Shown: positions 52,853 to 60,837 of the stretch, piece after piece
How the letters are laid out: each line of letters opens with the position of its first letter
How positions within the stretch are numbered: the first letter of the stretch is position 1
NCBI GenBank assembly: GCA_019638515.1
Contig: JAHBTS010000003.1
Span: 124,001 to 188,000 of the forward strand
DNA from: Chitinophagales bacterium
Lineage (GTDB): Bacteria > Bacteroidota > Bacteroidia > Chitinophagales > LD1
DNA length: 64,000 nucleotides
Direction of reading: 5' to 3'
Notes under the pieces: model-generated
The model's database searches: none
Told to the model about the DNA's origin: nothing
The model's input: only the letters and a program-made list of their open reading frames with translations
Position numbers and translations under genes: made by a program

Positions 52853-53827
52853 ATGTCGCTTTCATTAGAAGAAATAAAGAAACCAATTACCGCAGAGCTT
52901 AACTTATTCGAAGAAAAGTTTCGCGATGCCATGCGCTCCAACACTCCGCTGCTCGACCGCATTATGCACTATATCGTAAGCCGCAAAGGCAAGCAAATGC
53001 GCCCCATGTTTGTATTCTTATCGGCAAAGCTGCATGGCACTACTACCGACTCTACTTATGTTGCAGCATCGTTGGTAGAAATCTTACACACAGCAACTTT
53101 AGTACACGATGATGTGGTGGACGATAGTTACCAACGCAGAGGCTTTTTCTCTATAAATGCTTTATGGAAAAATAAAATTGCCGTACTCGTAGGCGATTAT
53201 TTATTGGCAAAAGGTTTGCTGCTAAGTATAGACAATAAACAGTTTAGAATACTCCAAATTTTAAGTAACACCATTCGCGAAATGAGCGAAGGCGAATTAC
53301 TACAATTAGAGAAGGCAAGAAAATTAGATATTCAAGAAGCTATTTATTTTGAAATTATTCAAAAGAAAACGGCATCGCTTATTGCATCGGCCTGCGCTTG
53401 CGGTGCTGCAACCGTAACACAAGACGAAAGCCATATTGAAAACGCACGCTTGCTGGGCGAAAAAATCGGTATTGCATTTCAAATTAAAGACGACCTCTTT
53501 GATTACGAAGAGGCCGAAATTGGCAAGCCGCGCGGCATTGATATTAAAGAGAGAAAAATGACTTTGCCGCTCATTTACACACTCAACAAAACCGATACTA
53601 AAACCCGCAAAGCCATTATTGGAATTGTAAAAAATGAAAACACCAATCCCAAAAAAGTACGCTGGGTAATTGAGCAAGTGCAGCAAGCTGGCGGCATGGA
53701 GTATGCCAAGCAAAAAATGCTGCAATACCGCAACGAAGCATTAGCTATTCTGCAACCATATCCCGATAGTGAAATTAAAAAAGCTATTACCAATTTAATT
53801 CACTTTACAATCGAAAGAAAAGTGTAA
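52853..53827 (+). CDS. ispB: Polyprenyl diphosphate synthase (octaprenyl type)
   Basis: This enzyme extends farnesyl diphosphate with isopentenyl units to form the isoprenoid chain of quinones. The 324-residue protein has the first aspartate-rich motif D86D-V-V-D90D and the second D213D-L-F-D217 with the FQIKDDLFDYEEAEIG context. Small residues before the first motif (LVEILHTATLV) suit a long-chain product. MenA (43088-43999) would use the product for menaquinone. The chain length is inferred. Confidence 0.93.
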   Translation: MSLSLEEIKKPITAELNLFEEKFRDAMRSNTPLLDRIMHYIVSRKGKQMRPMFVFLSAKLHGTTTDSTYVAASLVEILHTATLVHDDVVDDSYQRRGFFSINALWKNKIAVLVGDYLLAKGLLLSIDNKQFRILQILSNTIREMSEGELLQLEKARKLDIQEAIYFEIIQKKTASLIASACACGAATVTQDESHIENARLLGEKIGIAFQIKDDLFDYEEAEIGKPRGIDIKERKMTLPLIYTLNKTDTKTRKAIIGIVKNENTNPKKVRWVIEQVQQAGGMEYAKQKMLQYRNEALAILQPYPDSEIKKAITNLIHFTIERKV

Positions 53828-53844
53828 GGTTTTTGGAAAATAAA

Positions 53845-53873
53845 AAGTCCCGTATCGGTTAGAAACGGGACTT
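53845..53873. terminator. Terminator between polyprenyl synthase and anti-sigma genes
   Basis: The 9-bp stem AAGTCCCGT / ACGGGACTT with an 11-base loop lies in the convergent gap. A-rich on the left and T-rich on the right, it can serve both strands. Confidence 0.7.
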
Positions 53874-53902
53874 ACTTCAAAAAGCCAAAAGCAAACAAAA
53901 AT

Positions 53903-54553
53903 TTATTCCTTACTAGGATATATAGCTATAGGATGCTTGTTTTTATTTATGAGTTGCAAGCGCTGATGAATTAACACCTGCTTTTGATTTAAGGTTTCAT
54001 CTACCTCCACATTTTTAGGCTCACCTGAAATAATCGTAATTCTTTCATTCAGCGAAGGCGATAACTTTTTTGCATTCAACTTTAAGGAATACACAGGAAT
54101 TTGAAATTCTTCATCTGTATGTTTGGCATCGCTGCTTTCTGCAAGCAATGGTTCACTTTCTATTTTTGTTTCAACCTTTACCGGAGTTCTTTTTACTGTT
54201 TTTGCTGCCGACTGTGTGGCTGGAGCAATGGCTGCAACTGTTACCACTTCTACAGTTGGTTTCATTTCTTCACCAATAACAATGTTGGCCTTTTGTGCAG
54301 GCAATTTAGCTTGTGGAATACCGTGAGTGGCAGTGCCATTATTCCAAAATAAAAACGATAACACCGCAGCCACCGAAGTAACCGCAGCAGCTATACCATA
54401 ATTCCAAAACAGTTTATTGGAAGAAGCAGGCACTTCAATCGGTTTTTCGAAGGCGTCTAACTTGCCTTCCAATTTAGCCCAAAGATCCTTGGATGGAGCC
54501 GCCTCGGCTCGTTCCAATTGCTCTTTTATGTGTTTGTCAAAATTATTTTCCAT
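53903..54553 (-). CDS. Putative anti-sigma factor, single-pass membrane protein
   Basis: This 216-residue protein has a cytoplasmic N-terminal part (about 1-45, FDKHIKEQLERAEAAPSKDL) typical of Bacteroidota proteins that follow ECF sigma genes, a membrane helix (about 49-69, WNYGIAAAVTSVAAVLSFLFW) and a 145-residue periplasmic part with no recognised domain. It follows the ECF sigma gene by 57 bases on the same strand, so a regulatory pair is likely. The anti-sigma role is inferred from position and layout. Confidence 0.75.
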   Translation of the reverse strand: MENNFDKHIKEQLERAEAAPSKDLWAKLEGKLDAFEKPIEVPASSNKLFWNYGIAAAVTSVAAVLSFLFWNNGTATHGIPQAKLPAQKANIVIGEEMKPTVEVVTVAAIAPATQSAAKTVKRTPVKVETKIESEPLLAESSDAKHTDEEFQIPVYSLKLNAKKLSPSLNERITIISGEPKNVEVDETLNQKQVLIHQRLQLINKNKHPIAIYPSKE

Positions 54554-54610
54554 AGTACTCTTCAGTTTATCTTCACTACAATTAGACGTATTGGTAATAA
54601 TAAAGTTGCA

Positions 54611-55177
54611 TTACTTAGCCACGCTTAACAGGCTTTTAGATGTTTCGGCAATTTTTTGTTGCAATAAATAACGTGCCCGTGCCAACTGCGATTTCGATGT
54701 ACCTTCCGAGATATTCAGCATTTCACCAATTTCTTTATGCGAATATCCTTCGATAGCATATAGGTTAAATACCGTTCTATACCCGGTAGAAAGTTCACTC
54801 ACCATGCGCATTAAATCTTCTACTTTCAGTTTTTCCAATGCACTGGTATCGTTGTATTCCATACTCTTAACATTGGTTTCCTGAATGGCGTATAAAGTGG
54901 TATTTCTGCGAAAACTTTCAATACAAGAGTTTACAAATATTCTGCGAATCCAGCCTTCAAACGAGCCTTCTCTGCGAAATTTTTCGATGTTGCGAAAAAC
55001 TTTAATAAAGCCATCTTGCATTAAATCTTCGGCTTTGCTCACATCTGCTGCATAGCGCAAACAAACTGCAAACATTTTGCCCGAAAACTTATCGTATAGT
55101 GCTTTTTGAAACTTGCGGTCGCCACGAAGGCAGCCATCAATAATTTCATTATCAGAAAGAAAATCGGCCGTTTTCAT
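54611..55177 (-). CDS. ECF-type RNA polymerase sigma factor
   Basis: This 188-residue protein has sigma region 2 (about 10-85, with LYDKFSGKMFAVCLRYAADV and GWIRRIFVNSCIESFRR) and sigma region 4 (about 120-175, GYSHKEIGEMLNISEGTSKS) with nothing in between, the ECF layout. The ATG at 55177 is chosen over a TTG at 55183. A single-pass membrane protein, probably its anti-sigma factor, lies downstream. The regulon is unknown. Confidence 0.95.
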   Translation of the reverse strand: MKTADFLSDNEIIDGCLRGDRKFQKALYDKFSGKMFAVCLRYAADVSKAEDLMQDGFIKVFRNIEKFRREGSFEGWIRRIFVNSCIESFRRNTTLYAIQETNVKSMEYNDTSALEKLKVEDLMRMVSELSTGYRTVFNLYAIEGYSHKEIGEMLNISEGTSKSQLARARYLLQQKIAETSKSLLSVAK

Positions 55178-55230
55178 CTTCAAACAGTTTATTGGTTCTA
55201 AAAATAAAGATGTTTATTCTTAAACGCAAG

Positions 55231-55259
55231 TTGCATCTAAAAATTATTCGATAGGTTCG
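55231..55259 (+). promoter_or_regulatory. Candidate gldA promoter
   Basis: A TTG (55231-55233) and TAGGTTCG (55252-55259, seven of eight matches to TAnnTTTG) are separated by 18 bases. The gldA ATG lies 20 bases downstream. The sigma factor gene is on the other strand of the same gap. Confidence 0.45.
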
Positions 55260-55279
55260 CGCTGAAAGTAAATTGAAAA

Positions 55280-56185
55280 ATGTCGGTAATAGTTAAAGAT
55301 TTAACCAAAATTTATGGCGAACAAAAAGCCGTAGATACTATATCGTTTGAAGTAAAAAAGGGCGAAATACTTGGATTTTTAGGCCCAAACGGTGCAGGCA
55401 AAAGCACCACCATGAAAATAATTACCGGCTTTTTGCCTCAAACATCGGGCACAGTATCTGTAAACGGCATCAACGTTTCTAACGACAATCCCGAACTTAA
55501 AAAACATATTGGCTACCTGCCCGAAAGCAATCCGCTCTATACCGAAATGTATGTAAAAGAGTATTTAGAGTTTTGTGCCGCACTCTACCACCTTGCTCAA
55601 CCCAAAAAACGTATTGCAGAAATGATTGGCATTACAGGCTTATCGCAAGAACAAAAGAAAAAAATAGGGCAACTCTCTAAAGGTTACAAACAGCGGGTAG
55701 GGCTGGCACAAGCCATGCTGCACAATCCCGAAGTGCTTATTTTAGATGAACCAACCAGCGGTTTAGACCCCAACCAGCTAATCGAAATCCGCGCACTTAT
55801 TAAGCAATTGGGTGAAGACAAAACCGTAATCTTTTCTTCGCATATTATGCAGGAGGTGCAGGCCGTTGCCGACCGTGTAGTAATTATCAACCGAGGCAAA
55901 ATTGTAGCAGATGATACGGCTTCGGAACTCCAGTCTAAACTCAATAATGAAATGGTGGTTACTGCCGAGTTTAAGCAAACCGTGCATCGCGAAACACTCT
56001 TAAAAATAAAAGGTGTAAAGCAAGCCCAACAAGAAGGGAAAATATGGCAACTCACCGCCACAGGCAACGAAGATATTCGCGAAGCGGTATTTGAATTTGC
56101 CAAATCGAACCAACTTACCTTATTGGGCTTACAACGCGAGAAGTACTCTCTCGAAGAAGTATTTAAACAACTAACAGGCAAGTAA
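55280..56185 (+). CDS. gldA: Gliding motility ABC transporter ATP-binding subunit GldA
   Basis: GldA is the ATPase of the GldAFG transporter needed for gliding in Flavobacterium. The 301-residue protein has Walker A GPNGAGKSTT near residue 35, the QLSKGYKQRVGLAQAML signature near 132, Walker B VLILDEPTSGLDP, and a C-terminal extension (about 215-301) with LLKIKGVKQAQQEG typical of GldA. Its partners gldF and gldG are about 13 kb away, so the transporter genes are split in two loci. A flavoprotein gene starts one base after its stop. Confidence 0.93.
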   Translation: MSVIVKDLTKIYGEQKAVDTISFEVKKGEILGFLGPNGAGKSTTMKIITGFLPQTSGTVSVNGINVSNDNPELKKHIGYLPESNPLYTEMYVKEYLEFCAALYHLAQPKKRIAEMIGITGLSQEQKKKIGQLSKGYKQRVGLAQAMLHNPEVLILDEPTSGLDPNQLIEIRALIKQLGEDKTVIFSSHIMQEVQAVADRVVIINRGKIVADDTASELQSKLNNEMVVTAEFKQTVHRETLLKIKGVKQAQQEGKIWQLTATGNEDIREAVFEFAKSNQLTLLGLQREKYSLEEVFKQLTGK

Positions 56186-56186
56186 T

Positions 56187-57404
56187 TTGAAAACAATAGT
56201 AATTGCTGGCGGTGGTGCGGCAGGCTTTTTTGCAGCCATCAACATTGCCGAAAAAACCCCGGGCAGCCGCGTTATTATTCTTGAAAAATCGAGTAAACTA
56301 TTAGAAAAAGTACGCATAAGCGGTGGTGGGCGCTGCAATACCACACATGCCTGTTTCGACCCCAAAATACTCACAAAATTTTATCCCCGTGGCGAACGGG
56401 AGCTGCTAAGCCCTTTCATGCGTTTTAACCCATCCAACACCATTCAATGGTTCGAAAAAAGAGGCGTACATTTAAAAAAAGAAAGTGATGGCAGAATGTT
56501 TCCTTCCACCAATAATTCCGAAACCATTATTAACTGCTTTATGCAAGCAGCACTTAAAAACGGTATCGAAATTTGTACCAACGAAGGATTAGATGCACTC
56601 CGGTTTTCTGCATCCCAAAATCTTTGGCACATACAAACCGGAAAAGGAAGAAACATACAAGCCCAAGCCGTTGTAATTTGCTCCGGCAGCACACCCCGCA
56701 CCTGGCAACTTCTATCTGCATTGGGACACACAATAACACCATCTGTACCATCGCTTTTTACCTTCAATATTAAAGATGAACGGCTCAAAAACCTTGCCGG
56801 CATTTCGTTGCAAAACGCTACCATAGCTATAAAAAGTTTAAAACTGCAAGAAACAGGAGCTCTGCTAATTACCCATTGGGGACTTAGCGGCCCTGCCATA
56901 TTGCGTCTTTCGGCATGGGGCGCCAGGAGCTTGCATCAAGCAACCTACAAATTCGATTTATCGGTTGATTTTACTGGCATGGGAGTACCTGCTATACTAC
57001 CTTTAATTGAAGCATATAAATCGAACAACCCCAAAAAAACAATAGGAAACAGCCATTTGTTTAACATCCCCGAAAGGCTCTGGAAGCAAATAATTTCAAA
57101 AGAAACCCAAGAGAAAAAATGGGCTGATGCTAGCAAGAAGCAATTGCTCCAAATTGTAGAGGATATTGCCAATGCTACTTTTCAGGTAAGTGGAAAAAGT
57201 ACCTTTAAAGATGAATTTGTAACTGCAGGTGGCGTACACCTAAAAGAAGTAGATTTTAAAACCATGCAATCCAAGTTACTTCCACACCTTTACTTTGCCG
57301 GAGAAGTATTGGATATTGATGCTATAACAGGTGGTTTTAATTTCCAAGCGGCATGGACAACCGCTTGGATAGTATCGGAAAGCATTGCTGCACACAACAC
57401 TTAG
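56187..57404 (+). CDS. HI0933/BaiN-family NAD(P)/FAD-dependent oxidoreductase
   Basis: This 405-residue flavoprotein has the N-terminal FAD motif VIAGGGAAGFFAAINIAE, the HI0933 signature KVRISGGGRCNTTHA, and the C-terminal GEVLDIDAITGGFNFQ block. The family includes BaiN and is of mostly unknown substrate. The start is TTG at 56187, one base after the gldA stop, so the two are likely coupled. Function beyond the family is unknown. Confidence 0.93.
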   Translation: MKTIVIAGGGAAGFFAAINIAEKTPGSRVIILEKSSKLLEKVRISGGGRCNTTHACFDPKILTKFYPRGERELLSPFMRFNPSNTIQWFEKRGVHLKKESDGRMFPSTNNSETIINCFMQAALKNGIEICTNEGLDALRFSASQNLWHIQTGKGRNIQAQAVVICSGSTPRTWQLLSALGHTITPSVPSLFTFNIKDERLKNLAGISLQNATIAIKSLKLQETGALLITHWGLSGPAILRLSAWGARSLHQATYKFDLSVDFTGMGVPAILPLIEAYKSNNPKKTIGNSHLFNIPERLWKQIISKETQEKKWADASKKQLLQIVEDIANATFQVSGKSTFKDEFVTAGGVHLKEVDFKTMQSKLLPHLYFAGEVLDIDAITGGFNFQAAWTTAWIVSESIAAHNT

Positions 57405-57419
57405 TTGTTTCAAAAAAAA

Positions 57420-58169
57420 TTATTCTAAATCTACGTATTTAGCAGTAATAGTTTGCTTTTGGAAGTAAGTTTTAGCTCCCGAAATTACAGTAGTATCCAA
57501 CACGGTAGTGTATGGAGAAATTTGTATTAAACCAAGCGATCTGCCGGTACCCAATGTTTGCATTTCTTCTTTGGTAAATGTACAACTCTTTGCATTAGGT
57601 CCTTTTACTTTGCGTAAAGTAGCATTAGGCCCCGATACTACAAACACAGTAGAATCTGCAATAATGGTATCCTTTGCAGTTAATAAAAAGCTCTCCTGCG
57701 TGTTTATCTTTTTATCTTGAATTACTGGCTTAGCAGGGAAAGCCGTAGTATCGTTTATGCTCAATGGCGCTACTCCTGTAGCGGTATCTCCGGTGGCAGT
57801 CCAAGCGGCAAGATTGCTTAAGTATGTAATACCTTCAGGAATATTACCTAATTTCTTGTAGATGTAGTTTCCACTTTCTTCCTTAGTCATTGGCAGTCCG
57901 TTGATAGTTACATCACCTGCATTCACTTTATTGTTTTTAAAGAATGCTAAAGCATCGCCAACTTTATACTCGCTAGATTGCCCATACACGCTGGTGGTGG
58001 ACACATAAAATACAGATGCTTTAAAAAAGAAATCTGCATCGCCCGGCACAAAAGAGGAAGGAGCCTCATTTTTAGGAGTTGGCGGATTATTTTCAGTTTC
58101 TTTTTTACATGAAGAAAAGCCCAGTACAAACGCTGCGGCAACTGTTGAAGCAAGAAGAATTTTTTTCAT
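57420..58169 (-). CDS. Lipoprotein, hypothetical
   Basis: This 249-residue protein starts with a lipoprotein signal (KKILLASTVAAAFVLGFSSC, lipobox cysteine at residue 21). A linker follows (KKETENNPPTPKNEAP) and then a soluble domain of about 210 residues with no recognised family. It is convergent with the HI0933-like gene, 15 bases apart. A surface or outer-membrane location is likely. Confidence 0.75.
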   Translation of the reverse strand: MKKILLASTVAAAFVLGFSSCKKETENNPPTPKNEAPSSFVPGDADFFFKASVFYVSTTSVYGQSSEYKVGDALAFFKNNKVNAGDVTINGLPMTKEESGNYIYKKLGNIPEGITYLSNLAAWTATGDTATGVAPLSINDTTAFPAKPVIQDKKINTQESFLLTAKDTIIADSTVFVVSGPNATLRKVKGPNAKSCTFTKEEMQTLGTGRSLGLIQISPYTTVLDTTVISGAKTYFQKQTITAKYVDLE

Positions 58170-58248
58170 TTTTTATTTACTGAATGGTGAAAATAAAAAT
58201 TCATGGAAAAACAAAAAGTAAGTTGCAACAATTGTATATTATTGAAAC

Positions 58249-58953
58249 ATGGGTGAAGTAGCAACACTTTTAGCATTGGCAATTGCTCCGGCATTATATC
58301 TTGCCATTATTATCTATGGGCACGATAAATATGATCCCGAACCCAAACGAATTTTACTGGTAGCTTTTCTTTGGGGTTGCTTTAGTGTAATACCCGCATT
58401 GGCATTAGAAACATGGGGCGCTCATTTAGGGCATGGCATTTCACAAAACTTTTTCCGCACCGCATTTTATGCTTTTGTGGTAGTGGCATTAAGCGAAGAA
58501 CTAAGCAAATTTGTAATGCTTCGTTTACACGCGTACCGCCAACCGGAATTTAATGAGCCTTTCGATGGAATTGTGTATGCAGTCTTTGTGGCATTGGGTT
58601 TTGCCACGGTTGAAAACATTGCGTATGTATTTATGCATGGCTTTGGCACAGGTATAATTAGAATGTTTACCGCAGTTCCGGCACACTATTCTTTTGGAGT
58701 AATTATGGGCTACTATGCCGGCAAGGCCAAGTTTAATCCGCGCCACCGCTTTTCGTTAATGAGCCAAGGCGTGCTGTATGCCACACTTATACACGGTGCA
58801 TACGATTTCTTTATTATGCAGCAAAATATTCCTGCACTTGGAATTTTCACCTTTGGTATTCTTGTTATGAGCTGGCGGATAAGTAAAAATGCTATTAACG
58901 AATTAAAGGCAGATAGCAAGTTTCGCTTCCATCAAAGGAGTTTGTTTTTATAG
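58249..58953 (+). CDS. PrsW-family intramembrane metalloprotease
   Basis: This 234-residue membrane protein has about seven membrane segments and the PrsW/CPBP-type motifs: VALSEELSKF near residue 80 (the paired glutamates), FDGIVYAVFVALGFATVENI near 105, and later AHYSFGVIMGYYAGKA and HGAYDFFIM. PrsW cleaves anti-sigma factors in Gram-positive bacteria; here its substrate is unknown. An anti-sigma-like protein is encoded 4 kb upstream, an interesting but unproven link. Its end lies nine bases from the convergent Pit gene. Confidence 0.85.
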   Translation: MGEVATLLALAIAPALYLAIIIYGHDKYDPEPKRILLVAFLWGCFSVIPALALETWGAHLGHGISQNFFRTAFYAFVVVALSEELSKFVMLRLHAYRQPEFNEPFDGIVYAVFVALGFATVENIAYVFMHGFGTGIIRMFTAVPAHYSFGVIMGYYAGKAKFNPRHRFSLMSQGVLYATLIHGAYDFFIMQQNIPALGIFTFGILVMSWRISKNAINELKADSKFRFHQRSLFL

Positions 58954-58961
58954 GCGAGGAT

Positions 58962-59951
58962 TTACATCCCAAAAAAGTGTAATACCCAAAAAGTAACGGC
59001 CCCCATTAGTGCCGAGGCCGGAATAGTAACAATCCAAGCAAACACTATATTTCCTGCCACACCCCAACGAACCGCACTAAGGCGTTTTGTCATCCCTGTT
59101 CCCATAATAGATCCAGTAATGGTATGGGTGGTACTTACGGGAATTTTCATTCCTGTAACGGCAAACAGTGTAAGCGCTCCCGCTGTTTCAGCACAAAAGC
59201 CTTCAAACGGCTTTAGCTTGGCAAGTTTCTGTCCCATTGTTTTTACAATACGCCAACCACCAAACAGTGTTCCCATACCCATAGCCGTATAGCAAGCTAA
59301 AGCTACCCACGATGGCAGCGTATCGCCCGGATGCACATACCCATGAAAAGCCAAGGCAGCCCAAATAATACCCATTGTTTTTTGAGCATCGTTTCCTCCG
59401 TGCCCTAAAGAGAATAGTGCGCTCGATACCAACTGCAATCGCCTGAAATACTTATCTACTTTAGATGCAGGAAGTTTTTTTGTTAAGTTCAATACCAAAA
59501 GTGCTATTGCATACGATGATACCATTCCAATAATAGGAGCCAATGGAATAAATAATAATGTGGTAGAAAGCTTATCCATATTTATGGCTCCGATTCCGGC
59601 CTTTGCAAAAGCAGCTCCGGTAAATCCACCTAAAAGCGCGTGAGAAGACGAAGAAGGAATACCCCACCACCAAGTGAGTAAATTCCAAATAATAGCTCCT
59701 ACCAAACCTCCAAACAAAACAGTTTCGGTAACAGCATCTTCATGCACCATTTTCTTAATAGTATCTGCTACTCCATGATCAACAAAGAAAAAGAACGCAA
59801 GAAAGTTGAAAAAAGCTGCCCACGCTACTGCCTGAAAAGGAGTAAGCACCCGAGTAGAAACAATAGTGGCAATTGAATTTGCCGAATCGTGAAAACCGTT
59901 GATAAAATCAAACAGTATGGCAACAACAATAATGATGATTAAAAAAGTCAT
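58962..59951 (-). CDS. Inorganic phosphate transporter, Pit family
   Basis: This 329-residue membrane protein has about ten membrane segments and two inverted copies of the Pit signature: DFINGFHDSANSIATIVSTR near the N-terminus and LGHGGNDAQKTMGI in the second half. Pit transporters take up phosphate as a metal-phosphate complex with proton or sodium. It follows the DUF47 protein by nine bases on the same strand, the usual pair in bacteria. Confidence 0.95.
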   Translation of the reverse strand: MTFLIIIIVVAILFDFINGFHDSANSIATIVSTRVLTPFQAVAWAAFFNFLAFFFFVDHGVADTIKKMVHEDAVTETVLFGGLVGAIIWNLLTWWWGIPSSSSHALLGGFTGAAFAKAGIGAINMDKLSTTLLFIPLAPIIGMVSSYAIALLVLNLTKKLPASKVDKYFRRLQLVSSALFSLGHGGNDAQKTMGIIWAALAFHGYVHPGDTLPSWVALACYTAMGMGTLFGGWRIVKTMGQKLAKLKPFEGFCAETAGALTLFAVTGMKIPVSTTHTITGSIMGTGMTKRLSAVRWGVAGNIVFAWIVTIPASALMGAVTFWVLHFFGM

Positions 59952-59960
59952 CTAATCGGC

Positions 59961-60608
59961 TTAAGAATTCTTCACTAAAATAGTTTCAATAACATTGGCA
60001 ACATCTTCGCACTTATCTGTAGCAGTTTCAAGCATGTTTAAAATATCTTGATACATAATTAAGCGCTTAGCATCGTTTTCCTTTTGAAATAAATCGGCAA
60101 TAGCTGTATGAAAAATATCATCGGCATGGTTCTCTAAACTATTGATACGCACACATGCTTCTTTAATACGCACTATATTATCCATACTGCGCAAATCAAA
60201 AACTGCCTTATTTATTTCTGCAGCACTCTTTTCCACTATTTCTGCCAACTTTCTGAACGATTCCGGATTATCTTCCATACGGTAAAGTTCCATACGCTTA
60301 GCTGCACCATAAATAAAGTCGGCAATATCATCTAAAGATGTTGCTAAATAATGAATATCTTCTCTATCGAAAGGGGTAATAAAATTGGTGCTTAGTTCGG
60401 TTAAAATCTCATGCGTGATATTATCACCCACATGTTCCAGTTCATGAATTTTACGCATCATATCCTGCCGTTTATCTGCCGAGCGGGCATTGATATACTC
60501 CGTTAATGCTTTAGATATTTCAACCACATTGGCAGAAGCTTTAGCAAAAAGGGCAAAAAAAGTTTTGTCTTTAGGAACTAAGAAGGTTAGTATTTTATCT
60601 ATCCACAT
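59961..60608 (-). CDS. DUF47 (PhoU-like) Pit accessory protein
   Basis: This 215-residue, all-helical protein is of the DUF47 family, related to PhoU, with the blocks HELEHVGDNITHEIL and TPFDREDIHYLATSLDDIADF. Such proteins pair with Pit-type phosphate transporters and are thought to control them. It lies just upstream of the Pit gene and starts the two-gene operon. Confidence 0.93.
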   Translation of the reverse strand: MWIDKILTFLVPKDKTFFALFAKASANVVEISKALTEYINARSADKRQDMMRKIHELEHVGDNITHEILTELSTNFITPFDREDIHYLATSLDDIADFIYGAAKRMELYRMEDNPESFRKLAEIVEKSAAEINKAVFDLRSMDNIVRIKEACVRINSLENHADDIFHTAIADLFQKENDAKRLIMYQDILNMLETATDKCEDVANVIETILVKNS

Positions 60609-60837
60609 ACAACTTTGTATTTACTTTGGAATACTTTTGAAGCGGCAATAGTAAGCGCCCAATGTAAACAAATTGTTAAGACACGTTACAACAATTCCAC
60701 AACTTTTACACCATTGCTCATGCCCCAGAAAATTAGGAAACCCCACTCTTAAAAAGTGTAAGCAACGTTATACACATATCATTCATCTTATTCTATGTTA
60801 ATAATAGGAAATTTCTATTTTTCGCCTTTCAAATTGT

